A stretch of DNA of 64,000 bases from UBA7672 sp040398465 (GTDB taxonomy: Bacteria; Pseudomonadota; Alphaproteobacteria; Caulobacterales; Hyphomonadaceae), in NCBI GenBank assembly GCA_040398465.1, contig JBBAUA010000013.1, positions 1-64,000 on the forward strand, in the 5' to 3' direction. A program made the position numbers and the translations under genes. Position 1 is the first letter of the stretch. Every line of letters starts with the position of its first letter. This document shows positions 17,434-26,932 of the stretch, in pieces. Under the pieces are notes generated by a model, which was not told where the DNA came from, did not search any database, and was given only the letters and a program-made list of their open reading frames with translations.

Positions 17434-18345
17434 ATGGGGGCGATGCAGGCCGCCCCCCCTTTCCTGGCGAACACCCCTCCTCTCGCGCTGGCAGTGACCG
17501 GCGTGATGCTGGGGTGCGTGATGGATGCGATGGTGAAGCAGCTGGGCTTTACCTACGGCGTCGTGCTGATCGCTACGGCCCGATATGCGTTCGGGACCCT
17601 GTTTGCCGGCGCGACCGTGCTGGCGCTGCGCTCGCGCCTGCCGGACGCGCAGGGCCTGAGGCGGCATGCGTTGCGAGCGGTGGTGATCACGGCCTGTTCG
17701 CTGCTGTTCTTCAACTGCCTCACCATCCTGCCGATCGCGGAAGCCACCGTGCTGGTGTTCTGCGCGCCGCTGATGATCTCGCCACTCGCGCGCTGGCTGC
17801 TGGGCGAGGCGATGCGTCCGGCGGCGACGGCGGCGCTCGTGGTCGGGTTCATGGGCGTGCTGGTGACTGTTCAGGGCGCAGAGGGCGCGGCGGACAATGC
17901 GCGGCGCGTTGAGGGGGTCGTTTCGGGTGTGGCGGCTGCTGCGCTCTATGCGTTGTCGATGGTCTTGCTGCGGCAGTTGTCTCGCAAGGACGATGCGGTG
18001 GCCGTTGCGTTCCTGAGCAATCTCTTCCCGATGATCTATCTGCTGCCCGTGGCGATCGTGTCGGGCGCGGCGCCGATGGCGGCTGACCTGCCGCTCTTTG
18101 CGCTGACGGGCGCCGCGGGTTTCGCCATGTGGTTCATGCTGACGTCAGCCTATTCGCGAGCACAGGCGCAGAACATCGCGGCCGCCGAGTACACGGCGCT
18201 GATCTGGAGCGCGATGCTGGGCTATTTTTTCTTTGCAGAGGTCCCGCGTTGGCAGGTGTGGGCGGGCGCGACCGTTGTCGGAGCGGCGGTACTGATGTCG
18301 GCGTGGGATGCACGCCAGCGCAAGGCGCGCGGCATTGCGGATTGA
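17434..18345 (+). CDS. DMT-superfamily transporter (EamA family)
   Basis: 303-aa inner-membrane protein with ten hydrophobic helices arranged as two EamA repeats (roughly residues 10-140 and 155-295). Members export amino acids, nucleosides or other metabolites; the substrate is not predictable. Helix 4/9 patterns such as AEATVLVFCAPLMISPLARWLLGE and AAEYTALIWSAMLGYFFFAEVP are the usual EamA hallmarks. Alternative in-frame ATG at 17443 is possible. Divergent from hppA. Confidence 0.88.
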   Translation: MGAMQAAPPFLANTPPLALAVTGVMLGCVMDAMVKQLGFTYGVVLIATARYAFGTLFAGATVLALRSRLPDAQGLRRHALRAVVITACSLLFFNCLTILPIAEATVLVFCAPLMISPLARWLLGEAMRPAATAALVVGFMGVLVTVQGAEGAADNARRVEGVVSGVAAAALYALSMVLLRQLSRKDDAVAVAFLSNLFPMIYLLPVAIVSGAAPMAADLPLFALTGAAGFAMWFMLTSAYSRAQAQNIAAAEYTALIWSAMLGYFFFAEVPRWQVWAGATVVGAAVLMSAWDARQRKARGIAD

Positions 18346-18432
18346 TAGGCAGGCCGCGGCGCCCTGCCCGCGCGCTTGCTGGCGCATACGAATGCGTACA
18401 GTCTCGGTTTAGTAAGTCAGGGGAGACAGGGA

Positions 18433-19104
18433 ATGAATCGCACAAGCAATCGCGGGGCAAAACTTGCGGCGCTGATGGCCGTCGGTGCGACTGCGGCGGG
18501 CGCAGCGCATGCGCAGGTCGCCATCGGCGGAAGCATCGGCACGACAGGCGCAGCCGTGGAGGCGCAGATTCAGGTTCTCCCGGGCCTGCAGCTGCGTGGC
18601 GGGTACAATTACTTCCAGTACGAAGCGGACGACACGTATGATGGCGTCGACTACACGGGCGATCTCGACCTCAACTCGATCGGGGCGTTCGTGGACTTCC
18701 ATCCATTTGGCAACGGTTTTCTGATTACGGGCGGCGCGTTCCTGGGCGAGAAGACGCTGGACCTGCTGGCGAGGCCGGCGAACAATGTGCAGATCGGCAA
18801 TCAGACCTACACGCCTGCACAGGTCGGCACGCTGGGCATGGCGGCGGATCTTGAAGACACCGCGCCATTCGTCGGCATTGGCTGGGACACGACGTTCGAG
18901 AATCCAGGCATCGCGTTCAAGTTCATCGCCGGGGCCATGTTCACAGGATCGCCGCAGGTGAACCTGACGGCGACGGGCGGCACGCTCGTGAACGATCCCG
19001 CCTTCCAGGCGCAGCTGGTGCAGGAAGAGCAGAACCTGCAAGACGAGATCAACGACTACGAGGTCTATCCCGTGGTTCAGGCGGGCCTGACACTTTCATT
19101 CTAG
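18433..19104 (+). CDS. Predicted outer-membrane beta-barrel protein
   Basis: 223-aa protein with a Sec signal peptide (cleavage likely after AGAAHA-Q near residue 27) and alternating amphipathic strands; it ends in LTLSF, the terminal aromatic residue typical of Bam-assembled outer-membrane barrels. GGYNYFQYEADD and FIAGAMFTGSPQVNLTA look like strand-turn segments. The start ATG 18433 has an AGGGA site just upstream and opens directly on the signal peptide. No specific family was recognised. A clean terminator follows. Confidence 0.72.
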   Translation: MNRTSNRGAKLAALMAVGATAAGAAHAQVAIGGSIGTTGAAVEAQIQVLPGLQLRGGYNYFQYEADDTYDGVDYTGDLDLNSIGAFVDFHPFGNGFLITGGAFLGEKTLDLLARPANNVQIGNQTYTPAQVGTLGMAADLEDTAPFVGIGWDTTFENPGIAFKFIAGAMFTGSPQVNLTATGGTLVNDPAFQAQLVQEEQNLQDEINDYEVYPVVQAGLTLSF

Positions 19105-19128
19105 GATCGCAGACAACCCGAACGACAA

Positions 19129-19160
19129 ACGCCCCGCAGTATCCTGCGGGGCGTTCTTTC
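19129..19160 (+). terminator. Rho-independent terminator of the outer-membrane protein gene
   Basis: Stem ACGCCCCGCAG / CTGCGGGGCGT with a 4-nt loop followed by TCTTTCGTTT on the plus strand. The minus strand also has GTTTGTCG after the stem, so it may act for the convergent gene as well. Confidence 0.8.
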
Positions 19161-19176
19161 GTTTCGGGGCGAACCC

Positions 19177-19674
19177 TTACTGCGGCGCGGCGGCGCCCGG
19201 GTTCTCGCGGAGATAGCGTTCCTTCGCCTTGGCGATCTCGGCGGCCGAGCAGTCGCCCTGGTAGACCGCATCGGACTTCATCGAAAAGCCGGCCGGAATG
19301 AAGCCAACCGTGGCCGAGCCCTTGGCGTTGATCTTCATCGTCGTCGCGGAATGAATAATCGTGGCGTCAGCATTGCCCTTGGTCTTGCCGGTGCACTGCA
19401 GCTTGAAAAGATAGCCGCCCTGAATGGGGCGGACATTGTCGACCGAGCAGCCCTTCTCGAGATCGGACGCCAGCTTTGACAGCGTGATGCGCGCCTCCTC
19501 GGCGATGAGGCATTCGACATTTTCTTCCTTCATGCCGATGCCGAGAACGCTGGTTTCCTGTTTCCACAGCCAGCGGCCAGGCTTCACCGACACGACGCCG
19601 TCCTTAACGGTGTCGGCGGCGGCGGCGCAGATCGCGAGGGTTGCGACAGCGGCCATGACCAGAAGCTTCTTCAT
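19177..19674 (-). CDS. Secreted protein, DUF3617-like
   Basis: 165-aa protein with an N-terminal signal peptide (MKKLLVMAAVATLAICAAAA). The start at 19674 is chosen because GGAGA lies about 8 nt upstream; an upstream in-frame ATG would add 15 charged residues before the signal. The mature part has the DUF3617 pattern: PGRWLWKQETSVLG after the signal, a Cys in NVECLI, a second in KGCSVDN and a third in LFKLQC. Function unknown; periplasmic by signal peptide. Confidence 0.7.
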   Translation of the reverse strand: MKKLLVMAAVATLAICAAAADTVKDGVVSVKPGRWLWKQETSVLGIGMKEENVECLIAEEARITLSKLASDLEKGCSVDNVRPIQGGYLFKLQCTGKTKGNADATIIHSATTMKINAKGSATVGFIPAGFSMKSDAVYQGDCSAAEIAKAKERYLRENPGAAAPQ

Positions 19675-19776
19675 CTCACGTCTCCTCGAACCCCGCGGGC
19701 GAAACATGATGCCCTTCACATGCGATATAGTCCGTTTTCATATGAACGAGGCCCGAATGAGGCTGCCCTTTTTTGG

Positions 19777-20487
19777 TCATGATCTGGCCGGTCCTGGCCT
19801 GGCCCAGCCATAGCCACGCAGCGGCAGGACCGCCATCAGAAGCGCTCCGAAAAGATAGCCGCCGGCGTGGGCTTCCCAGCTGACCGCCATGCCGATGGCG
19901 TAGGGCGCTGCCCAGACGAGCAGGACGTTCATGGCGGCGAAGATCGCGGTGGGCACGAGGAACCCCATCGACCACAGCGCGCGCTTGCCGCCATTGTCGC
20001 CGAGCAGCAACGCCGCAGCGATGAGCCCCGACGTGCCGCCGGACGCGCCGATGAGATACGGGGCGGCGTCATCCGTCACCGTGAGATAGAAGACGCAGCC
20101 GGCGATGATCGATCCGGCGAACAGCAGCATCCAGTAACCCCAGGCGGCCGCTCCCGGCCCGAGGGCGCGCGCCACAGGCGCGCCGAACCAGACCAGCATG
20201 GCGGCGTTGACAATGACGTGCATCCAGTCGCCGTGCAGCAGGCCGCTGGAGAGAAGCGTCAGCAGGCCGGAGAAATAGTCGGGATAGACATTCGGCGATC
20301 CGGCAGGCGCCCAGAAGCGCCCCGGCATCAGCGCGAAGTTCCAGGTGAGTTGGTCCTGCTGATCGAACGGCGACAACGTGAAGGCGAGATGCAGGCCCAG
20401 CAGCAGGGCGGCCATGGCGTAGACGAGCCATGTCACCGTGACGGGCGGCGGCGCGGCGGGGATGGTGCGGGCGGCGGTTTCGGTCAT
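19777..20487 (-). CDS. Rhomboid family intramembrane serine protease
   Basis: 236-aa polytopic membrane protease cleaving within transmembrane segments. The catalytic dyad is visible: Ser149 in GASGGTSG (GxSG motif) and His207 in SWEAHAGGYLFG. The oxyanion-hole HGDWMHVIVNAAML holds His85, His90 and Asn94 in TM2. Six hydrophobic segments give the bacterial six-TM architecture. Its substrate is unknown. Downstream of a GNAT gene on the same strand. Confidence 0.93.
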   Translation of the reverse strand: MTETAARTIPAAPPPVTVTWLVYAMAALLLGLHLAFTLSPFDQQDQLTWNFALMPGRFWAPAGSPNVYPDYFSGLLTLLSSGLLHGDWMHVIVNAAMLVWFGAPVARALGPGAAAWGYWMLLFAGSIIAGCVFYLTVTDDAAPYLIGASGGTSGLIAAALLLGDNGGKRALWSMGFLVPTAIFAAMNVLLVWAAPYAIGMAVSWEAHAGGYLFGALLMAVLPLRGYGWARPGPARS

Positions 20488-20526
20488 CGAAGGAAGATGG
20501 AGGCTGCGAGGGTCGGCGGCAACGCG

Positions 20527-21057
20527 CTAAAGCGCTTTTCCCATCCGGACACCCGGAACATTGACGCCATCCTTCGAGGCGGCGACGATGCGCTGGATGT
20601 CGGTGTATCCGCAGGCCCGGTAGAGCGGCTCGCCGGACATCGTGGCCATCAGTTCCACCGAGCGGAAGCCGGCATCGCGGGCGGCGTTCTCGCAGATCTG
20701 GAGGATCAGGCGGCCAACGCCGCGGCGGGCGAAATCGGGATGCGTGTACATGGCGCGCACGCGCGCGGCGTCCTTCGCGATGTCGAGCAGGGCTTCGTTG
20801 CGCTGGGCCGTGGAGTGATCGCCGCCATAGAGGGTTGCGCGACGGGACCAGCCGCCGCAACCGGCGAGCCTGCCCTCCTCTTCCACGAGGAAGTATGTGC
20901 GATCCGCGATCAGTTGCGTGTCGAGGCCCATGATGGATTTCGACAGCTCGACCTGGGCTGGGTCGAGGTAGGCCTTCAGGTGCTCCGCGATGGCGACATC
21001 CATCAACGCGCGGATGGCGGGGAGATCGTCTTCGGTGGCGAGGCGGTGTGTGAACAT
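20527..21057 (-). CDS. GNAT family N-acetyltransferase
   Basis: 176-aa acetyltransferase. The acetyl-CoA-binding motif A is seen as AMYTHPDFARRGVGRLILQICENAARDAG near residues 108-136, with motif B SVELMATMSGEPLYRACGYTDI after it. The acceptor substrate is unknown. Lies 1 nt from the upstream membrane-protein gene, so likely co-transcribed, and about 40 nt before the rhomboid gene. Confidence 0.85.
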   Translation of the reverse strand: MFTHRLATEDDLPAIRALMDVAIAEHLKAYLDPAQVELSKSIMGLDTQLIADRTYFLVEEEGRLAGCGGWSRRATLYGGDHSTAQRNEALLDIAKDAARVRAMYTHPDFARRGVGRLILQICENAARDAGFRSVELMATMSGEPLYRACGYTDIQRIVAASKDGVNVPGVRMGKAL

Positions 21058-21058
21058 C

Positions 21059-21454
21059 CTACTCCTCGTCGCGTTTCTGCATGCGCCATTGCAAGGCGAG
21101 GAAGACGCCTTCGGACACCATGAAGCCTATCGGCAGAAGCGTCATGTTGACGAGGCTGGTGGGCATGTTGGCAAGGCGCTCGAAGATGTCGAACACCGCA
21201 GCGATGATGACGCCCAGCAGGCCCATGCCGATCACTTCGGTGACGCGCGGCCTTGCGAACATCCACTTGAACGGGCGGTTGCGGATGACCCAGAAGGCCA
21301 GCGCCGCTGCAGCGCCAAGACACATCGACACCCAGAACGACACGTCGGGATGAATGCTGGCGACCTGGTCCGCGAAGGGCCTGAACCAGTCCTGCCGCGG
21401 CAGGAAGATCACCACCGCGGCGTAGACGGGGAGGACGATGAAGAGCCTGTGCAT
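21059..21454 (-). CDS. Hypothetical membrane protein (4 TM)
   Basis: 131-aa protein with four hydrophobic segments (about residues 3-19, 40-58, 75-92, 104-120) and charged ends (C-terminal RMQKRDEE). No family recognised. Lies 30 nt downstream of ilvC and abuts the acetyltransferase gene, so it probably belongs to the same transcript as ilvC. Confidence 0.6.
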   Translation of the reverse strand: MHRLFIVLPVYAAVVIFLPRQDWFRPFADQVASIHPDVSFWVSMCLGAAAALAFWVIRNRPFKWMFARPRVTEVIGMGLLGVIIAAVFDIFERLANMPTSLVNMTLLPIGFMVSEGVFLALQWRMQKRDEE

Positions 21455-21484
21455 CTGCCTCGTCCCGCCCCGTTCGCGCGAACG

Positions 21485-22504
21485 CTAGTTGCGCTTCCGG
21501 TCCACCAGCCGGTTAGACTTCGACCATTGCATCATGCCGCGGAGCTTCTCGCCGACTTCCTCGATCGGGTGGTTGCTCATCTTGGCTCGCATGGCCTGGA
21601 AGGACGGCGCGCCAGCCTGGTTCTCGAGCACCCAGTCGCGAGCAAAGCGGCCGGACTGGATATCGTCGAGCACTTTCTTCATCGCGGCCTTGGTGTCCGA
21701 CGTGATGATGCGCGGGCCTGTGACGTATTCGCCGAACTCGGCGGTGTTGGAGATCGAGTAGTTCATGTTGGCGATGCCGCCTTCATAGATGAGGTCGACG
21801 ATCAGCTTCACTTCGTGGAGGCATTCGAAATAGGCCATCTCGGGCGCGTAGCCTGCTTCGACCAGCGTTTCGTAGCCGGCCTTGATCAGCTCGACGAGAC
21901 CGCCGCAGAGCACGGCCTGTTCGCCGAAGAGGTCCGTCTCGGTCTCTTCGCGGAAGGACGTCTGGATGACGCCGGCGCGGGTGTTGCCGATGGCTTTCGA
22001 GTAGGAGAGCGCGACAGCCTGGGCGACGCCTGAAGCATCCTGATGGATGGCGATGAGACCCGGAAGGCCGCGGCCTTGCTGGTACTGGTTGCGCAGCGTG
22101 TGGCCGGGGCCTTTCGGCGCGGACAGCGACACGTCCATGTCAGCGCGCGGCTTGATCAGGCCATAGTGGATGTTGAAGCCGTGGCCGAACATCAGGTGCT
22201 GGCCCTTGCGGGTGTGGGGCTCGATCTCGTTGGCGTACATCACGGCCTGCTTTTCGTCAGGCGTGAGGATCATCATCACGTCGGCCCATTTGGCGGCCTC
22301 GGTCGGCGTGACGACTTTCAGGCCTTCCTGCTCGGCCTTGGGCTTGGAGCCGGAGTTGGGCTGCAGGGCGACGACAAGGTCGCTCACGCCGCTCTCGCGC
22401 AGGTTGAGCGCGTGGGCATGGCCCTGGCTGCCATAGCCGACCACGGCGACCTTCTTGGACTGGATGATGCCGATATCGGCGTCGGCTTCGTAGTAGACTT
22501 TCAT
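21485..22504 (-). CDS. ilvC: Ketol-acid reductoisomerase (NADP+)
   Basis: 339-aa class I enzyme converting acetolactate and acetohydroxybutyrate to dihydroxy acids in valine/isoleucine synthesis. The Rossmann motif GYGSQGHAHALNLRESG is near residues 25-41, the substrate-clamping APKGPGHTLRNQY near 128-140, and the metal-binding Asp/Glu helix is in EETETDLFGEQAVLCGG. C-terminal KARI knot region is complete. Last of the three ilv genes here, downstream of ilvN and a lipoprotein gene. Confidence 0.97.
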   Translation of the reverse strand: MKVYYEADADIGIIQSKKVAVVGYGSQGHAHALNLRESGVSDLVVALQPNSGSKPKAEQEGLKVVTPTEAAKWADVMMILTPDEKQAVMYANEIEPHTRKGQHLMFGHGFNIHYGLIKPRADMDVSLSAPKGPGHTLRNQYQQGRGLPGLIAIHQDASGVAQAVALSYSKAIGNTRAGVIQTSFREETETDLFGEQAVLCGGLVELIKAGYETLVEAGYAPEMAYFECLHEVKLIVDLIYEGGIANMNYSISNTAEFGEYVTGPRIITSDTKAAMKKVLDDIQSGRFARDWVLENQAGAPSFQAMRAKMSNHPIEEVGEKLRGMMQWSKSNRLVDRKRN

Positions 22505-22574
22505 CGTGGTTCACCCTGGCAATTTGGCCGCCCCAATACGCGAACGGCTGGTATTCGGAAACTGAATTCGACGC

Positions 22575-23114
22575 TTAGCCCGGCCGGCCTTCCGGGTCGG
22601 GGGCGGTCGACGGCGCAACAATCGGATCGGGGACGCTCATCTCCATCGTGGCCTTGAGGTCGCCTGCCGCGTCCTTGCCCCAGACCGTAACATAGCGGCC
22701 CTTCTCGATCGTCTGATCGCCCATGCTGATCGTGTAGAGACCGGTGGTGACGGCGAGGTCGCCGGACGCCGCGCCATGGCCGCCATCGGGCTCCCAGGCG
22801 ATGGCAAAGCCGGGCGGGGACTGGGCGAAGCCTGCAGCGATCGCCTCGGCGCCCTGCACCATCCCGCCGGGCTGCAAGAACTTGCTGTCTGTTGCGTGCA
22901 TGTATTTGAGGAAGGCTGGCTTGGGACCCTCCGCCTTGGCCATCGCCGCGAAATCGCGGTCGGCCTGCATCGCGGCTTCGAGCGTCTTCCCGGGCGTGCC
23001 GCCGACATCGACCGTGAGGCCAACATCCGTGGAGGCGGAGCACGCAACAGCCAGCGCGATGAGCATGGCGACGAATGCGGCGCGGTACGGATGCCTCTTG
23101 ATTGCGGTCGTCAT
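22575..23114 (-). CDS. Lipoprotein with NTF2/DUF4440-like fold, unknown function
   Basis: 179-aa predicted lipoprotein: signal segment to the lipobox AVAC (Cys25). The mature part (LEAAMQADRDFAAMAKAEG, FLQPGGMVQGAEAIAAGF, TTGLYTISMGDQTIEKGRYVTVWGKD) resembles SnoaL/DUF4440 small alpha+beta proteins that bind ligands or catalyse simple reactions. Its ATG overlaps the ilvN stop as ATGA, so it is translationally coupled inside the ilv cluster, between ilvN and ilvC. A role in branched-chain metabolism is not established. Confidence 0.65.
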   Translation of the reverse strand: MTTAIKRHPYRAAFVAMLIALAVACSASTDVGLTVDVGGTPGKTLEAAMQADRDFAAMAKAEGPKPAFLKYMHATDSKFLQPGGMVQGAEAIAAGFAQSPPGFAIAWEPDGGHGAASGDLAVTTGLYTISMGDQTIEKGRYVTVWGKDAAGDLKATMEMSVPDPIVAPSTAPDPEGRPG

Positions 23115-23701
23115 CCTGCCTTGTCCTTCCCCCTCTGGATGCTGAGCACGCCGGTGCGTGACACTTCGACGAGCCCGAGCGGGCGCATCAGTTCGACGAA
23201 CTGGTCGATCTTCTGGCTTGCGCCGGTGACTTCGAAGATGAAGCTCTCATTCGTCGTGTCGATGACGCGGGCGCGGAAGATTTCGGAGATGCGCAAGCTC
23301 TCGACGCGCTTCTCGCCCGTGGCCGCGACCTTCACCAGCGCCAGCTCGCGCTCGATGCCGCCGGTTGAATTGGTGACGTCGATCACCTTGATCACGGGCA
23401 CAAGGCGCAGGAGCTGCTGTTCGATCTGCTCGAGCACGTGGTTGGTGCCGGACGTGACGATGGTGATGCGCGACTGGTGCGCGTTGCGGTCGATCTCCGC
23501 GACCGTCAGCGACTCGATGTTGTAGCCGCGCGCGGCGAACAGGCCGACGACGCGGGCGAGGACGCCGGGCTCGTTGTCGACGATGCAGGCGAGCGTGCGC
23601 TGTTCAACGCCTTCATCGGCATGCGTCATGTCGTAAGCGGACGCGGGGTCGTCGCGGACGCCGTTGTTGGCGGGGGTGCGGGTGCGGGCGGCGCGGGCCA
23701 T
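23111..23701 (-). CDS. ilvN: Acetolactate synthase small (regulatory) subunit
   Basis: 196-aa regulatory subunit that binds valine and stimulates IlvB. N-terminal ACT domain begins at RTLACIVDNEPGVLARVVGLFAARGYNIESL (about residue 35), followed by DRNAHQSRITIVTSG; the C-terminal half carries RISEIFRARVIDTTNESFIFEVTG. The length and two-domain order match the long IlvH/IlvN form. About 30 extra residues precede the ACT domain, so the true start may be further in (for example at MTHADEG). Overlaps the upstream unknown gene by 1 nt and the following lipoprotein gene by 4 nt. Confidence 0.94.
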   Translation of the reverse strand: MARAARTRTPANNGVRDDPASAYDMTHADEGVEQRTLACIVDNEPGVLARVVGLFAARGYNIESLTVAEIDRNAHQSRITIVTSGTNHVLEQIEQQLLRLVPVIKVIDVTNSTGGIERELALVKVAATGEKRVESLRISEIFRARVIDTTNESFIFEVTGASQKIDQFVELMRPLGLVEVSRTGVLSIQRGKDKAG

Positions 23702-24255
23702 CAGGTGAGTTCCTTCATGTTCTCGCCGCGGCGGACGGGATCAACGGACGTGAATATCTCGGCCATGAATCTGCGGCGGTGTACGGTGAGCTTGTCGCTG
23801 GTCTCGCGGTCGGGGCCGGGCGCGTCCCCCGCGGCGTCGATCACGCCATAGGCATGGACGAGCTCGTCCAGCGCCTTGTGCCTGCGGCCCTGGAAGCCGG
23901 GCTCCTTGTCCATGCCGTAATCGCCATGCTTGCGGTTCGGGAAGAACAGCCGGCCGCGATCGATCAGGGCGGAGAGACGCGCGCGGACATCCGAGCGACG
24001 GGCGCGGAAATCTGCATCGTTGTAGGAGACGCCCTTCTCGACAAGCATTTCCTGCGCGTGGGCCAGAAGCGTCACCACCTCGTCCGACCAGCCGATAACA
24101 TCGCTGTCGTGCGCCATCTTCATCGACACGCGATTGCGCTTTTCCTGGCGCGCGACGAGGTGCAGGTTGAGGAAGAAGGAGAAGATGGCGAGCCCGGCCG
24201 ACACCAGGGTCAGCCACTGTTCGATGCCAAAGCTCTCGAAGAATTCCTGCATCAC
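23701..24255 (-). CDS. Hypothetical protein with one N-terminal membrane helix
   Basis: 184-aa protein: a hydrophobic helix at about residues 13-35, then a basic, helical cytoplasmic part containing QEKRNRVSMKMAHDSDVIGWSDEVVTLLAHAQEML and LFFPNRKHGDYGMDKEPGFQGRRH. No known domain recognised. It overlaps ilvN by one base (TGATG), so it is translationally coupled to the small subunit. A second ATG at 24252 is an equally possible start. Function unknown. Confidence 0.62.
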   Translation of the reverse strand: MMQEFFESFGIEQWLTLVSAGLAIFSFFLNLHLVARQEKRNRVSMKMAHDSDVIGWSDEVVTLLAHAQEMLVEKGVSYNDADFRARRSDVRARLSALIDRGRLFFPNRKHGDYGMDKEPGFQGRRHKALDELVHAYGVIDAAGDAPGPDRETSDKLTVHRRRFMAEIFTSVDPVRRGENMKELT

Positions 24256-24261
24256 CCTCCC

Positions 24262-24828
24262 CTATGGCCGCATGCGGTCTGCGCCGCATGTCTCAAGTAT
24301 GCTCGCAGGAATTGAATAGCCGCGCCATGACTTGCCTTCGGGCGCCGCTGCGGCGTTCGACGCCTTCGACAGGCGATCAAGTTGTGTGGCGCCGAGCGCT
24401 GTGAAGACAGACAGGTCGGCGCAGTCCGTGCCAGACTTGGCGTGTTCGAAATAGTGCTGGGCGCCGGTGGAGCGCACGAGCGTCCATCCTGCGGTGACGA
24501 GCTGGTAGTCGAGCAGGCGATCAAACTCGGCGTCGGGCGCGGCTGGTTCGCCATCGCGGAGGAACATCACGCAGGCCATGGCCGGCGGCTGGTCATAGTC
24601 GACCGCGACGATCTTCTCACAGGTGTTCACCACCTGCGCGTCGATCGGCGCGGCGATGTTCATCACGCCGGGCAGGATGATCTGCTGCGCGCCCGGCGAT
24701 CCAGCAAGTTCGCCGGACACTATCGTCTCGCCAGTGGCGGGCGCTGGCGCGCCGTCGAGTTCAGGCGCCGCCGGCTCGCAGGCCGCGGCGAGCATCAGGG
24801 CTGCGATGATATGCGCAGCGCGTTTCAT
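24262..24828 (-). CDS. Hypothetical lipoprotein
   Basis: 188-aa predicted lipoprotein starting MKRAAHIIAALMLAAAC, lipobox Cys17, then a Pro/Ala-rich linker and a domain with several cysteines (NTCEKIV, MACVMFL, TDCADLS, ETCGADR). No family recognised. The start is placed at 24828, overlooking an upstream ATG that would precede the signal peptide with non-signal residues. It starts 1 nt after the end of ilvB and is followed closely by the next unknown gene, so it belongs to the ilv transcript. Confidence 0.62.
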   Translation of the reverse strand: MKRAAHIIAALMLAAACEPAAPELDGAPAPATGETIVSGELAGSPGAQQIILPGVMNIAAPIDAQVVNTCEKIVAVDYDQPPAMACVMFLRDGEPAAPDAEFDRLLDYQLVTAGWTLVRSTGAQHYFEHAKSGTDCADLSVFTALGATQLDRLSKASNAAAAPEGKSWRGYSIPASILETCGADRMRP

Positions 24829-24829
24829 C

Positions 24830-26617
<1,788 letters not shown>

Positions 26618-26668
26618 CTCGCCGCTCGCCAGTCTTCTCAGGTTTCGGAGTGTTCTGCAGGTTTTGGG

Positions 26669-26696
26669 AAAAGAAAAAGGGCCGCGCGGGCCCTTT
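26669..26696 (-). terminator. Rho-independent attenuator terminator before ilvB
   Basis: On the minus strand AAAGGGCC, loop CGCGC, GGCCCTTT followed by TTCTTTT: a textbook intrinsic terminator placed between the leader peptide and ilvB, 51 nt before the ilvB start. Upstream segments 26733-26740 (CCGGCCCG) and 26716-26723 (CGGGCTGG) can pair with each other, and the latter can also pair with GCCCG in the terminator 5' arm, giving the pause, antiterminator and terminator alternatives. Confidence 0.88.
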
Positions 26697-26728
26697 GATG
26701 TCGTCGTTCGCCGTTCCAGCCCGTCGTA

Positions 26729-26785
26729 TCAGCGGGCCGGCGGCGATCCGATTACGTTTACGAGGGTCTTTGACCTCTCGCGCAT
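26729..26785 (-). CDS. ilvL: ilvB operon leader peptide
   Basis: 18-residue peptide MRERSKTLVNVIGSPPAR with a run of regulatory codons Leu-Val-Asn-Val-Ile at residues 8-12, ending inside the first arm of the downstream RNA structure. GGGAG lies about 9 nt before the ATG. Leader peptides with Leu/Val/Ile codons followed by a terminator are the known mechanism for controlling ilv operons by ribosome stalling. Stop codon TGA at 26729-26731. Confidence 0.82.
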   Translation of the reverse strand: MRERSKTLVNVIGSPPAR

Positions 26786-26817
26786 GGCGTTTTCTCCCTC
26801 GAACGCTGTGAAAAATG

Positions 26818-26846
26818 GGAATACCGTTTCAACTGCGCAGCGTCAA
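26818..26846 (-). promoter_or_regulatory. Candidate ilvL-ilvB promoter
   Basis: Minus-strand TTGACG (26841-26846), 17-bp spacer, TATTCC (26818-26823), about 30 nt before the leader ATG. The same TTGACG -35 is used in the leuA leader. Confidence 0.55.
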
Positions 26847-26932
26847 CGGGGGCGGGAGGGCAAGATTTGACCCTCGACAGATGGAACGATGCGTTCCGGC
26901 ACTACACCAGGCGCTCGCTGGCCTAACGCGCC

